64,000 bases of DNA from Promethearchaeota archaeon (GTDB lineage: Archaea; Asgardarchaeota; Lokiarchaeia; Sigyniarchaeales; SOKP01), in assembly GCA_019057795.1 (NCBI GenBank), contig JAHLWS010000005.1, positions 1 to 64,000 of the forward strand, in the 5' to 3' direction. This document shows positions 1 to 10,401 of the stretch, one piece after another. The notes below the pieces were generated by a model that did not search any database, had not been told where the DNA came from, and saw only the letters and a program-made list of their open reading frames with translations. Within the stretch, counting starts at the first letter, position 1. Each line of letters opens with the position of its first letter. The translations under genes were made by a program, and so were the position numbers.

Positions 1-201
1 AATATTCCTTAGTAAAATCTTTCCTGAATTGGGTCTTAATAGTTTTGCAATTAGCTTAAGTGTCGTGGTTTTCCCAGCTCCATTTGGACCTATTAATCCA
101 ATAATTTCACCATCTTGAACTTCCAAATTAATATTATCAAGAGCTAAGAAAGAGCCATATTTCTTACTAATGTTTTCCAATTTGATAACGGTTTTTGTCA
201 T
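1..201 (-). CDS. ABC transporter ATP-binding protein (partial, runs off left edge)
   Basis: Reverse-strand translation MTKTVIKLENISKKYGSFLALDNINLEVQDGEIIGLIGPNGAGKTTTLKLIAKLLRP; Walker A GPNGAGKTT. Confidence 0.9.
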   Translation of the reverse strand, partial: MTKTVIKLENISKKYGSFLALDNINLEVQDGEIIGLIGPNGAGKTTTLKLIAKLLRPNSGKILLRNI

Positions 202-911
202 GAGCTTTTTCTAAAGAGATACAACAGCATAAAGGTATAACTAATATTAAATAGAGAAGGAAAAATAATTATTTCCATTTTTTTTTTAAGCTTATTTTTC
301 ACACTCACTAATTAGTAAGATTCAAAGTAAGTTAATAAACGTTGTGTACTTCCTAAGGTTTTTGTTTATTTTTAAACGCTCATCTCGTATATTAATTAAT
401 TGAACTATCTCACGGAAATCAAGTGTCATAATCAAATTGGGAGTTTTCAAGATGGTGAAGAATATAGTTTCTGGAACGTCTTAATTGAATTTAGAGGAGA
501 TTTTTGGTTTCTCAGATTTTTTTAAAGAATTTACCAGATCTAAAGTTTTTTTAGATTCAATTCTCGGCAAGAGGTATATTTCTGAAATGATTAAAAATCT
601 TGAATTTTTTATTTGATAAAATTGGAATAGATCTTACTGAATTTTTACAATCCGATGTGCAACATAGAAGTGTTTACAGGATAGAAACAATCATATTAGT
701 ATGAACTTTTTTTCTTAGAGGATTGCGATTTATAGGATTTTAAAAATTTAAATTCCCTTTTTATTTTATTGAAATCCATTCTAGAATACAACCAAGCATA
801 TTGTAGACTTTTATAAATAATTTAGATCAAAAAACTAAATATTCACAAAAATTATATATACTTTTATTGAGTATTTACTATTTAGTCAAATATTGAAAAA
901 TAAGTGATTTA

Positions 912-1313
912 ATGGATATAAAAAAGATTATCTATTACTGTATGGTAAGTATTTCTGGTATTTTCGGGATTGTGTATTCATTCTTCCATGTTAACCTATT
1001 AATTACATCTTTCTTGGCTAAATTAATGCTTATAGGTTCTTTCATTTTTTTAATTACGGGATTAATTTATATAGTTTATACTTTAAAAGAAAAGGAAAAA
1101 AAATATGGTGCTATGGGACATTTGAGTTTTCTTTGGTTTTTATTTTTACTTGTTGCGATTTCTTATACAAATGGATTAAGCAACCCAGATATACAAGGTA
1201 TGAACTTGCCATTTTTCGTCCTTGGAATTAGTATTACCCTTGGATTTAGTATTGGGATTTTGTATGTGTATTTTTCTGTAAAAAAGATTAAAACTAAAGA
1301 AATAGATAAATAA
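912..1313 (+). CDS. small membrane protein, about 4 TM, unknown function
   Basis: ORF with hydrophobic segments. Confidence 0.55.
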   Translation: MDIKKIIYYCMVSISGIFGIVYSFFHVNLLITSFLAKLMLIGSFIFLITGLIYIVYTLKEKEKKYGAMGHLSFLWFLFLLVAISYTNGLSNPDIQGMNLPFFVLGISITLGFSIGILYVYFSVKKIKTKEIDK

Positions 1314-1322
1314 ATAAAAAAG

Positions 1323-1970
1323 TTATTGAGCAATAGACCAGACAATAAAAAGAACAAGAAGACAAAATGAAAGTATAAATAAAAAAATAATAACAGCTTT
1401 ACGGTAATTTTCCTCAGTCTTTTTTGCACTTGGGTGCTTAGATGGTATTATTCGGCTATTTAAATCAATTTTATTTAACGATGTGAAGGATTCTAAAAAA
1501 TTATTCAATTGTTGCGCATAATCAACCGTAAATGGAGAGTCTCTTAGGTATGAAAGATATTTTGGTTTTTGAGAAATAAATTCAAGGGCTAAAAAATTAT
1601 ATTCTCCTGCAAAAAAATCAATTCCTTGCGTCCGAGGAATATTACGGGTGAAAACATTAAACCTTTTGATATCTTGCAATTTAAATGATCTCCGGTAGAT
1701 ACATAATTTAGACCAAAATCTCTCATAAATTAAAATATTGTCAGCATTATCAATCTTAAAAATCAATTCAATATTTTTACATAATAAACCAATAATAAAA
1801 GTTATGGTCACCAGTGATCCCAAAAATATATAATACCAAAACTCATGTCTTAAAAAAAAAGGAGGAAATACCAACATAATCATTGGTAGTAAAGACAATA
1901 GTAATATTACATACCAATATGTTTTAAGATGTATTTTTATTATTGGAAGATCCTCTTCTGATGAATCCAT
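1323..1970 (-). CDS. membrane protein with three TM segments, unknown function
   Basis: 215-aa ORF, hydrophobic N-terminal pair and C-terminal helix. Confidence 0.6.
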   Translation of the reverse strand: MDSSEEDLPIIKIHLKTYWYVILLLSLLPMIMLVFPPFFLRHEFWYYIFLGSLVTITFIIGLLCKNIELIFKIDNADNILIYERFWSKLCIYRRSFKLQDIKRFNVFTRNIPRTQGIDFFAGEYNFLALEFISQKPKYLSYLRDSPFTVDYAQQLNNFLESFTSLNKIDLNSRIIPSKHPSAKKTEENYRKAVIIFLFILSFCLLVLFIVWSIAQ

Positions 1971-2081
1971 ATTAAAGTCATTTTTGTCAATATTATTATC
2001 TTTCCTTAGATAAGTTTGCTTTACATTTCTGACATTTAATTTTTTCTATTATTTTATTTAAAAGTTATATGGACCCTCTTT

Positions 2082-2270
2082 ATGTTGAGTTTAATTCTTC
2101 ACGATGAGTGGTATTGTGTTGAATGTCAAGATAACGATCGCATCTGGTATCCCGCACATGGTAGTGAAGAAAATAGAAGACAGCACGACTATATTAATTA
2201 TTACTATGAACACAAAGAAAAATTTGAAAAGAAATATCTAAACAAAATTAAAGGAAAGTCGGATAAATAG
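2082..2270 (+). pseudogene. truncated paralog of the C-terminal part of the zinc-ribbon protein at 38903..39352
   Basis: HDEWYCVECQDNDRIWYPAHGSEENRRQHDYINYYYEHKEKFEKKYLNKIKG aligns with HDEWYCTECHENDRIWYPAHGSAENRWQNDYINMYYEQKEKFEKKYLNKVKK; N-terminal CARC half missing. Confidence 0.7.
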
Positions 2271-2452
2271 TTCTGCCAGATTGGCAAAAATATTTCTAGT
2301 TGGTATCCAAAGGATGTCGCATTGATCATTGGGGGTATAATCATTGGAGGTTTAATCGGGCTTTTAAGTTTATCAATCTACCGGAAAAGAAAACGACTGA
2401 AGTTTTTCAAAGAACAATGACTATTTTTAAAATATATTAAACTCTTCTCTAT

Positions 2453-2950
2453 TTAGATATTTAACTTGTCACATATATTTAAGGCAATAATTTCCCTTGT
2501 AACTTGGGCTTCACATTTTTTCCATGATTCCAGTTTCTTAATTTCTTCCCAATCTTTTTCGGTATAATTTGTCCATTTAATCTCGTGTTCTTCCTCTAAA
2601 TCATCAAAAATGTTATCAGAAATTACATATTCTTCAACCTTATAAGGATATTTCATAAATTTTTTTCCATTTTTCCACATTACACTTATCAAATCTTCTA
2701 GTTTAGAATAGAGAAACGAATTCTCTAACTCTTTTCTTAATTCTTCGTATTTCTGTTCTTGAAATGGTTCAGTAATGAAAAAACATCTATGTCGACAACT
2801 AAAGTTTACAATTTCCTCTTTAGTAATCGTTACTCCAAAGTTAGTCAAGTTTTGAATATTAGGGTCCTCATCTTCCCCCATTTCTCTGGCAATTTTGTAT
2901 AGTGCAATTTTGATTTCTTTAATTTTATCTTTATTCAGCTTAGTAATCAT
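2453..2950 (-). CDS. hypothetical protein
   Basis: 165-aa ORF, no recognised motif. Confidence 0.5.
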   Translation of the reverse strand: MITKLNKDKIKEIKIALYKIAREMGEDEDPNIQNLTNFGVTITKEEIVNFSCRHRCFFITEPFQEQKYEELRKELENSFLYSKLEDLISVMWKNGKKFMKYPYKVEEYVISDNIFDDLEEEHEIKWTNYTEKDWEEIKKLESWKKCEAQVTREIIALNICDKLNI

Positions 2951-3092
2951 TTATCCCTCTTGATTTATATCCATATAGAACCGCCTTAGTTGAAAAACAT
3001 TTATAACAACTTTTGAGGATAAAAAATAACTTATTGATTTTATGTCAATAGACTTAAGCGATTTTTAGGTTTTTTGAATAATTTTTAAACAA

Positions 3093-6092
3093 ATGAGAAA
3101 TAATAATTATATTATGGTCTTGCTAAAAGACATCGAAATCGATATAAATCAGATTAAGCGTTCTACAAGTGAGCATCAAATAGAGCATTGGTTTAATAGC
3201 TTATTTGATAATTTGGAATTGAATTATCAACCACAACTAAGAATTTTAAACGGAAAACCAGATTGTTTAATTGGAGATATCATTATCGATTTTAAATATA
3301 ATTTAAAAAAAAAGGAAATTAATGCTTGGGCAGCCAAAAAAGGTAAACAATATGTTCAGGAATATTACCAAAAAAGGGGTAAAAATCCATCCTTATTAAT
3401 AGTTATATCGGAAAAATATATCCTTTATTACGATAAGGATATTTCTTTAAGAAATGAGAGAGAGTTGAGCAAGGAATCGATTGTATCATTAATAGAGTGC
3501 CTTTTTGAGCCAAAATCGGTAAATTCAGAACAATTTGCTGTACTCTTTGGCGTTAATTCTCCATTATACATCTTAGCGTATTCAAGATTAGAAACTCATT
3601 TTGACGATCATCATGGAGAAAAGACAGTATGCTTTGATCAATGGAAACGTCACTTTAGATTAGCGTACCATGATGATGAAGTGGGAAAAGAGCTTTTTCT
3701 TAGGCATTCTTACCTTAGTACCCTTTTAAAATTGATTTTATATAAAGAATTCATGAATCCAGAAGAATATTCACGAGATTATTTTAAAGACTTAGAGAGT
3801 TATTTTGAAAAGAGAGGTATTTCGTTATTCCATTACGACTTCTTTCGTTGGGTTATTAATGTTCAAAACTTCTGTGATGATTATTTCGAAAAATTAAAAA
3901 TAATGGATTTCGAAGCAACCGATATCTTTCGAACAATCTATCAAGAAATGATAATAGCTGGAGTACGCCACCGTTTAGGCGAATATTATACGCCAGAAAT
4001 ATTATGTAAAAAAATGGTCGAAAAATCCTATTCAATAGGTGATCGGGTTTTAGATTCTTCCTGTGGTTCTGGTACATTCCTAATTGAAATTTGCAAAAAA
4101 ATTGATTCACATTTTGCCCTTAAAACAAATGAAAAACCACCAAAAGAATGGTTTAGTGTTGTTAATAATATTTTTGGTTTTGATATTAATCCAATTGCTG
4201 TTTTGACATCAAAAGCGAACCTATTATTATATTTTAAATCGCAAGAAAGATACATCGAAGATATTTCAATTAATATTTATCTATGTAACTCAATTGATCC
4301 AATTGAATTTTCTTCTTACGCTGATCTTGAGTTAGGAAGTTATTATTCGTTCTGTGTTGATCTATTAGAAGAAGAAAGAGAATTAAGGATTCCAGGAGAG
4401 GCATTGTCAGAGAAAAATATTCAATTCTTCCAAAACATTGTTAATGCTCTTTATAGAGTATGGGAATCGTTTGATAATTACAAGGATACTTGGGAAGCGG
4501 CAACTCACTCTTTAGAACCTAAACTAAAAAACACTTTTTTTGACTCAAATGAAAAAGTAGTAAAAGCAATTGAGAAGTTCTTTAATGAACTATACATATT
4601 AAAGCTACAGGATAAAGATCATATCTGGTTATATCTTCTCAACAACCTTGTAGGTATACATTTATTATTGTTAAAAAAGAAAATGGATCTGATAATAACC
4701 AACCCACCCTGGTTAACTTATAAGGATGCTGATAAAAGATTAAAAGAAAACATGAAAAAGATCACATCCCAATTTGGGATTAAACCTGCTGCTAAAAATG
4801 TAACAAACATAGAGGAAGCAGTAGTTTTTCTTTTTAAAATACCAGATTTATATTTAAAGAAAGACGGTTCAGGTAAAATTGCTTTTGTTATGCCGCGTTC
4901 ATTGTTAGTATCCTCTCAAAATGAAAAAGCAAGGCGGTTTGACCCATTCAATAATATTAGTTTTTTCGTATTTAACGATTTAATATTCAATATTGATTGC
5001 TGTTGTATTTTTGCTAATTACAACAAAATTAAAATCGATAAAAACACAGTATTTCAGAAATACCCTATTAAATGCGAATGCTTTGATTCAGAAGGTCTTG
5101 AACTTATCGAAGATTATGAATTAGAACCATATGTCTATTTTGAAAGTAATAGAAAAGAGAAATATTTAATAAAAAAACTAATTCAATCAGAGAAGAAAAA
5201 GAAGCTTCTACCAATTAAATTATCAGATTACTATAAGAAATTTATCCAAGGGGCGGATTTAGTACCGAAATCCTTACTTTATTGCAATGTAGTAAATGTA
5301 ATTGAGCATGGCAAAATATCCCTTATAGATCCATGGATTTCTCCGCAAGCGAAGGGAGTATGGAAAAAGAGATATTATAATAATGTAAGAGTCGAAACAG
5401 AAAATGTTTTTCAAGCAACGCTCTCTCGTGGTTTATATCCATTTTATATGAGACCATATTCAATATTTTTACCTTTGGATGCTAATTATCGATTTAGGCT
5501 CTCTAAAATAGGACCATTTAGTAGAAAACATTGGAATACTATCAATAAGATCTATAAAAAACATACGAAATATGATTTATTTGAAGTTGGGATAAATTAT
5601 AGGAATAAACTATGTACAGATAGAACAGTCAGACCTTCTCAACGCGAACAATATAAAGTAGTGTTTCCAAATGCTAAAAAATTGTGTTCTGCTGTTATTG
5701 AGGACCCTGAAGGAAGAATCTATATAGATTCTACTCTCTATTATTATGGAGCCGAAAGTAAAGAAGAAGCTTATTATATCTGTGGAATGCTGAATATTCC
5801 TGAACTTTATAAAAGTGTTAAAGTGATCAGTGATACTAGACACCACCATAAAAGACCACTCTATTTTAACATTCCAAAATTCACTAGTAGCAATGATCAG
5901 CTAAAAATTGCCGGTATTTCAAAATCTTGTCATGATCAAGTAAAACTTTTATTTGAAAATAATGAGAAAGTTAAAGAGAACGAGACATATGACCTAATAA
6001 AGGATAAACTCAGAATTATCCAAGAAATAGGGCTTAAGATTTTAAAATCTCCAGAATCTCAAGAAATAGTAAAAGAATATATGCTTAAATAG
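3093..6092 (+). CDS. Type IIG-like restriction-modification protein: N-terminal PD-(D/E)xK-like segment plus N6-adenine DNA methyltransferase
   Basis: PDCLIGDIIIDFKY near N-terminus; GEYYTPEILCKKMV, motif I VLDSSCGSGTFLIE, GFDINPIAVLTSKAN, motif IV DLIITNPPWLTYKD; long C-terminal region compatible with target recognition. Confidence 0.85.
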   Translation: MRNNNYIMVLLKDIEIDINQIKRSTSEHQIEHWFNSLFDNLELNYQPQLRILNGKPDCLIGDIIIDFKYNLKKKEINAWAAKKGKQYVQEYYQKRGKNPSLLIVISEKYILYYDKDISLRNERELSKESIVSLIECLFEPKSVNSEQFAVLFGVNSPLYILAYSRLETHFDDHHGEKTVCFDQWKRHFRLAYHDDEVGKELFLRHSYLSTLLKLILYKEFMNPEEYSRDYFKDLESYFEKRGISLFHYDFFRWVINVQNFCDDYFEKLKIMDFEATDIFRTIYQEMIIAGVRHRLGEYYTPEILCKKMVEKSYSIGDRVLDSSCGSGTFLIEICKKIDSHFALKTNEKPPKEWFSVVNNIFGFDINPIAVLTSKANLLLYFKSQERYIEDISINIYLCNSIDPIEFSSYADLELGSYYSFCVDLLEEERELRIPGEALSEKNIQFFQNIVNALYRVWESFDNYKDTWEAATHSLEPKLKNTFFDSNEKVVKAIEKFFNELYILKLQDKDHIWLYLLNNLVGIHLLLLKKKMDLIITNPPWLTYKDADKRLKENMKKITSQFGIKPAAKNVTNIEEAVVFLFKIPDLYLKKDGSGKIAFVMPRSLLVSSQNEKARRFDPFNNISFFVFNDLIFNIDCCCIFANYNKIKIDKNTVFQKYPIKCECFDSEGLELIEDYELEPYVYFESNRKEKYLIKKLIQSEKKKKLLPIKLSDYYKKFIQGADLVPKSLLYCNVVNVIEHGKISLIDPWISPQAKGVWKKRYYNNVRVETENVFQATLSRGLYPFYMRPYSIFLPLDANYRFRLSKIGPFSRKHWNTINKIYKKHTKYDLFEVGINYRNKLCTDRTVRPSQREQYKVVFPNAKKLCSAVIEDPEGRIYIDSTLYYYGAESKEEAYYICGMLNIPELYKSVKVISDTRHHHKRPLYFNIPKFTSSNDQLKIAGISKSCHDQVKLLFENNEKVKENETYDLIKDKLRIIQEIGLKILKSPESQEIVKEYMLK

Positions 6093-6404
6093 ATTTTAGG
6101 GAGATTGAGAAGATTATCTATAGATCAAGAGATTTCTTATATCGACAATAAGCTACATAGTCCTGAACATCATCTGAATCCATGATTTCTTCCAAAACTC
6201 TTTCTGGGGTTGGATTTTTTTAAGAGAATTCCATACCTTATTATTAAAAATCTTACTACTTAAAATCCTCAGTAATTTCAATACATTTAAAATAATAAAA
6301 ATCTTATTTTTATTTAATTCAATAGTTTAACAAAAATGTAAATTAAACAAAAATTATCGTCTAATTTATTAATTTCTATTAAATATAAAAAGGTGTAAAA
6401 AAAT

Positions 6405-6806
6405 ATGTTAAAACATCGTGAAGTAGTAAGGTGGTTCTTAATTATCGACTTTCTGATAGGTTTACTTTTTGCAGGAATCTTTGTAATCATTCCAGATCTC
6501 TTCTTAAACTTTATAAACTGGCCTATTTCTGCTGCTGATCACCAAGCCTTATTTGGCTACAGAATACTCGGTGCAGCTATGTTTGGCCTTTCTGTTGCTT
6601 CCTTTCTGGCATCTTTTGAAGATAAATGGGAAGAAATTAATGTAACAATGGAAATGCAATGTATTTGGCTTTTAGGAGCAATTGTAATGATGCTATGGGG
6701 TCATTTTAATTTAAGTCTCCCGTTAGAAGCTTGGTTCATTGATGTTATACTCATCGTGTTATTTTTTGGATTCTTAATTCTCTCCTTGATTGAAAGAAAT
6801 GTTTAA
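6405..6806 (+). CDS. four-TM membrane protein, unknown function
   Basis: 133-aa hydrophobic ORF. Confidence 0.6.
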   Translation: MLKHREVVRWFLIIDFLIGLLFAGIFVIIPDLFLNFINWPISAADHQALFGYRILGAAMFGLSVASFLASFEDKWEEINVTMEMQCIWLLGAIVMMLWGHFNLSLPLEAWFIDVILIVLFFGFLILSLIERNV

Positions 6807-7200
6807 TGCAAATAGAAAACCTATAGAAATAACTTCGAAATCAATTTATTCCAAAAATTTATTTTTCTTTTTTTTGATGATTATTACTTTGATATTACAA
6901 TTAAATATTACGTTATTGGATTTGAAGTGGCCTTCCTAACAGCTCTAATGAAGTATTTGATGAAAAAGGCGTAGTTTAAAAACATTTAAACTGAATTATA
7001 GTGTGCTAACGAAAGATGAAGTAAAGAAACTTTTCCTAATCTTATCTCAAGGATTTTGCTATACTTAAGGCAACAGCTTGACCAGGTGACTAAATTTATT
7101 TAAAATTAAAAAATTTACAATGAAACAAATAATAGGTAAAATACTTTAGAAAAATATTATTTGTAGATTCTTTATAACTTTCGATTGATATATAAAAAAT

Positions 7201-7671
7201 ATGAAAGAATGTTTTGGTTTATACATAGGTAACGATACGGATTGCTTTTGGGACGATCGATCTGGATGGTCTGTCGTACATGCTTGCAAACACCCATGTC
7301 ACTGTTATGCTGTAGGGTATAGGGGGAACCTACCTTCCACTCACCCGTCTTACTTAATATTTCGTCGCGAATCCCATTTAGTTTTAAATTTAGTAGATAT
7401 GGATCACCTAGATGACCGCTTTATGCGCCCTATCATAATGGCATTCTATAGTTTCATGGATGAGAAGGAAGGGCAAAAAATCCTAATACATTGTAATAAA
7501 GGTGAATCGCGTGCACCGAGCCTAGCTATCCTCTATTTAGCAAAACGCAGAAAAAAGATCCCAGATGATTCTTTTGATGCTGCAAAACAATCTTTTAAAA
7601 AGATTTATCCTATATATAATCCTGGACGAGGTTTTAATAAATATTTACATCAATATTGGGATTCTTTATAA
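7201..7671 (+). CDS. dual-specificity / protein tyrosine phosphatase-like protein
   Basis: HCx5R signature: ILIHCNKGESRAPSLAILYLA. Confidence 0.8.
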   Translation: MKECFGLYIGNDTDCFWDDRSGWSVVHACKHPCHCYAVGYRGNLPSTHPSYLIFRRESHLVLNLVDMDHLDDRFMRPIIMAFYSFMDEKEGQKILIHCNKGESRAPSLAILYLAKRRKKIPDDSFDAAKQSFKKIYPIYNPGRGFNKYLHQYWDSL

Positions 7672-7694
7672 AGTAAATACAACATAAGCGATAC

Positions 7695-7731
7695 TATCTC
7701 CCTCCCCCGTGTTGCTCCCTCCTAAAAAAGT
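7695..7731 (+). repeat. 37-bp C-rich intergenic repeat, copy 1
   Basis: tatctccctcccccgtgttgctccctcctaaaaaagt; 3 mismatches to copy 2. Confidence 0.8.
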
Positions 7732-7870
7732 ATGGGTAGAACAAGGTCAAATTAGAGAATTTTAATATCCCTTATTCCCTGAGAGATACTCTCGATCACC
7801 CAAAGGGCTAATGTTGTGGTTTAAATAGGATTGCAGTACTTTTCAAAAAAATTAATTAAATATTTAGTTT

Positions 7871-8515
7871 TTACTGCTCTTCTTCTATTTTTTTAAGAAC
7901 TGCACAAATGTTAGGAAATATTTCTTCAAGTTTAGTTATTCCGGTGTTCCTTACTAATTCTTCAATAGATATTCCCTTTTCCCTTAAAACTTGTTTTATT
8001 TGTTTTTTAATTGCTTTTCTCCCCGCGGACTCTCTTTTTCTTGACAGGTCAATTTTTACACCCAATTTGAGTTCCACCAATTTAGCAACTTCCTCCTCAA
8101 TAAAAACTTCTGGTCCTCCTATAATACAAAATAAAATGACATTATTTGGTCCTGTTTTACATTTTATTAAGAATGCTCCTTGGAGGGGTAGAACTTGATT
8201 GACACTTATACCTTTAGATTTTAAATGTTCCTGAATCTCGATTGCTGCATTCTCCTTAATGTGTTCCCCATCCACAATGAAAATAATTGAATTTGTCCGA
8301 AATTTTTCAGATAATAAAGGGATAGCATTAAGTGCATCCAGCCCTGTTTGTTTCTTAAGCGGTGTATTAATAGAAAATATTGCTTTATCATATCCATTAA
8401 ATTTCTTACAGAGATTCTTAAATATAACACTCTCAGGAAATGTTCCATTACCAGAAATTATTAAGTAATAGGAATCAATACCCTTAATACTCTCAACCAA
8501 TCTCATCAAAATCAC
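7871..8515 (-). CDS. hypothetical protein, partner of the upstream AAA ATPase (possible TOPRIM/DUF3226-like)
   Basis: 10-nt spacing behind the ATPase gene; IIFIVDGEH strand-acid motif; homology weak by eye. Confidence 0.5.
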   Translation of the reverse strand: MILMRLVESIKGIDSYYLIISGNGTFPESVIFKNLCKKFNGYDKAIFSINTPLKKQTGLDALNAIPLLSEKFRTNSIIFIVDGEHIKENAAIEIQEHLKSKGISVNQVLPLQGAFLIKCKTGPNNVILFCIIGGPEVFIEEEVAKLVELKLGVKIDLSRKRESAGRKAIKKQIKQVLREKGISIEELVRNTGITKLEEIFPNICAVLKKIEEEQ

Positions 8516-8524
8516 AACAAGGGT

Positions 8525-9484
8525 TTATAATCGAAGTGCGTCTAATAACAAGCGTGGGTCTGTGTTCGCATCTAATAAATCTTCTAATTCATCTAAAGTT
8601 AATATTTCATGACTTAAAATATCCTCATTTGACTTAGTCAATTGGATAATTGTAGTATCTGGTGGTTTAATATCTACCAAGTGATATAACACATCGATAC
8701 TATGGGTTGAAATTATTGTTTGCCATTTTTTACTCTTCAACCATTTTAGGAATAGTTTGATCATTGTAGGGTGAAATCCTGCTTCAAAATCATCAATTAT
8801 TATAAGTTTAGGTGATAGTACCTCAAATATCGCCATAATTTTTATTAATTTCTCTGCTCCAGATCCAAGATCTTTCAATTTGAGATATACATTGTTATCA
8901 GGATATACTTTTCTCAAACTAATAGGCTCAAGAAAAACAAGTTCGCTATAGACATCATTAACACATTCATTAAGGAATTTTGCGAGTTCAATATGATATC
9001 CTTTTTTCATTATTAATTCCTTAAGAACCTTCATTCTATTTTCTAAATCTCTCAGTATAAATGTAGTAAATGGAATGAATAATACCATTTCATTTCTTTT
9101 TGTTGGTGGCACTTCAAACTTTTCAGAGATTTTATTACCTATAGACATTTGATTGTTATTCCAATACGTACTGGTAGCATTTTCACTTATTTCAATAACT
9201 GCATTTGAGTTTTCAATCCCAAATTGTAAAGTTGAAGTTCCTGCATAAAGATAGAGAAGATCTTTAATTGAACCTTGGTGTAGTTCTTTTAAAATATCGA
9301 ATTTGTTTCTACCGGTTATGTAATCATAATCTTTTGGATCAGGTAATAAGGATAATGCTTCTAATATTGATGATTTTCCGGCATTATTCTTTCCAATTAA
9401 AACTGTAAAATTACTAAATTTTAAAGTTTTATCACAAGCCTTAATTCCTCTAAATTCTTTAATATTTAAACTGCTAACAAACAT
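8525..9484 (-). CDS. AAA/ABC-class ATPase (RecF/OLD-like)
   Basis: LNIKEFRGIKACDKTLKFSNFTVLIGKNNAGKSSILEAL (Walker A GKNNAGKSS), LGSGAEKL signature-like, KLIIIDDFEAGFHPTM (Walker B), IISTHS. Confidence 0.85.
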   Translation of the reverse strand: MFVSSLNIKEFRGIKACDKTLKFSNFTVLIGKNNAGKSSILEALSLLPDPKDYDYITGRNKFDILKELHQGSIKDLLYLYAGTSTLQFGIENSNAVIEISENATSTYWNNNQMSIGNKISEKFEVPPTKRNEMVLFIPFTTFILRDLENRMKVLKELIMKKGYHIELAKFLNECVNDVYSELVFLEPISLRKVYPDNNVYLKLKDLGSGAEKLIKIMAIFEVLSPKLIIIDDFEAGFHPTMIKLFLKWLKSKKWQTIISTHSIDVLYHLVDIKPPDTTIIQLTKSNEDILSHEILTLDELEDLLDANTDPRLLLDALRL

Positions 9485-9641
9485 GACATCTCAATTTATT
9501 CTCTTTTAAATTTCTTTAATATAATATAGTATTAATAACTGATATATTTAGAGTTCTACAAATTAAACTTTACTTCATTATTATCTTAACCTATAATAAA
9601 TACAATAGAAATATATAATTTTTCTTATTCTCTACTATAAT

Positions 9642-9678
9642 TATCTCCCTCCCCCGTAGTGCCCCCTCCTAAAAAAGT
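9642..9678 (+). repeat. 37-bp C-rich intergenic repeat, copy 2
   Basis: tatctccctcccccgtagtgccccctcctaaaaaagt. Confidence 0.8.
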
Positions 9679-9886
9679 AGAAAAATTGAAGTTTAATAAT
9701 TATTCGACCTTTTAGACTGAAACCTTATCCAAATTTCTCAAATAAAGGGTTATTTTATCATTATAAAGGTTAATTAGAGAGAATATCTTACTTATATATA
9801 ATATTCAACAATTCAATTAAGTGCTTTAATTTAAATATTAGATTAGATTAGCTATTAACTATATGAATTTAAATTAGTGACCAAAT

Positions 9887-10138
9887 ATGGCAAAAAAACA
9901 AAAAAAAAGAGATACTTATAGATATAAGTTAAAGGAAGGTAATGAAATTCTGAATTTTGGCATAACAGATGATCTAAAAAGAAGAGAATCTGAACATAAA
10001 AGTGAAGGAAAACAATTCTCTAAAATGGAAAAAGTTGGACCTGCGGTCACCAGAGAATCTGCCCTTAAATGGGAAAGGGAAAGTATCAAAAAATACAAAA
10101 AAAGTCATGGTGGAAAAAGTCCAAAATACAACAAATAG
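9887..10138 (+). CDS. small GIY-YIG-like protein
   Basis: TYRYKLKEGNEILNFGITDDLKRRESEH resembles the GIY-YIG core (Y.Y..G......GIT.DL.RR..EH). Confidence 0.65.
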   Translation: MAKKQKKRDTYRYKLKEGNEILNFGITDDLKRRESEHKSEGKQFSKMEKVGPAVTRESALKWERESIKKYKKSHGGKSPKYNK

Positions 10139-10168
10139 GAATTACCTCTTACTATTTCTAGTTTTAGT

Positions 10169-10205
10169 TATCTGCTTCCTCAGTGTTTTCCCCTCCTAAA
10201 AAAGT
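10169..10205 (+). repeat. 37-bp C-rich intergenic repeat, copy 3 (divergent)
   Basis: tatctgcttcctcagtgttttcccctcctaaaaaagt; same length and ends as copies 1 and 2. Confidence 0.65.
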
Positions 10206-10401
10206 GGGTGTTGAATAAAATCAATTGGTTGTAAAAAGATTTATTATTTAAAACAGCTTGAGTGCAGGAGTGGGTTTTAGAAGAACATAAATATGAATTT
10301 GTCGCAATTTTGATTGAAATCGATTAGGGGAGATTTGAATCTAAAATAAAAAAGAATTACTTTGAGCATAAATTTTTTAGGAAGATTTATTATGTGATTT
10401 A

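Noticed and set aside
3856-5849. Several long antisense ORFs inside the methylase gene
   Set aside because: They are reverse-frame shadows of a strongly supported coding frame with no motifs or independent initiation context.
3093-6092. BREX PglX
   Set aside because: No PglZ, BrxC or BrxL-like genes in the neighbourhood; an N-terminal nuclease-like motif fits Type IIG better.
7871-9484. Naming the ATPase pair Gabija, PARIS or Septu
   Set aside because: Second-gene motifs are insufficient to assign any of these systems by eye.
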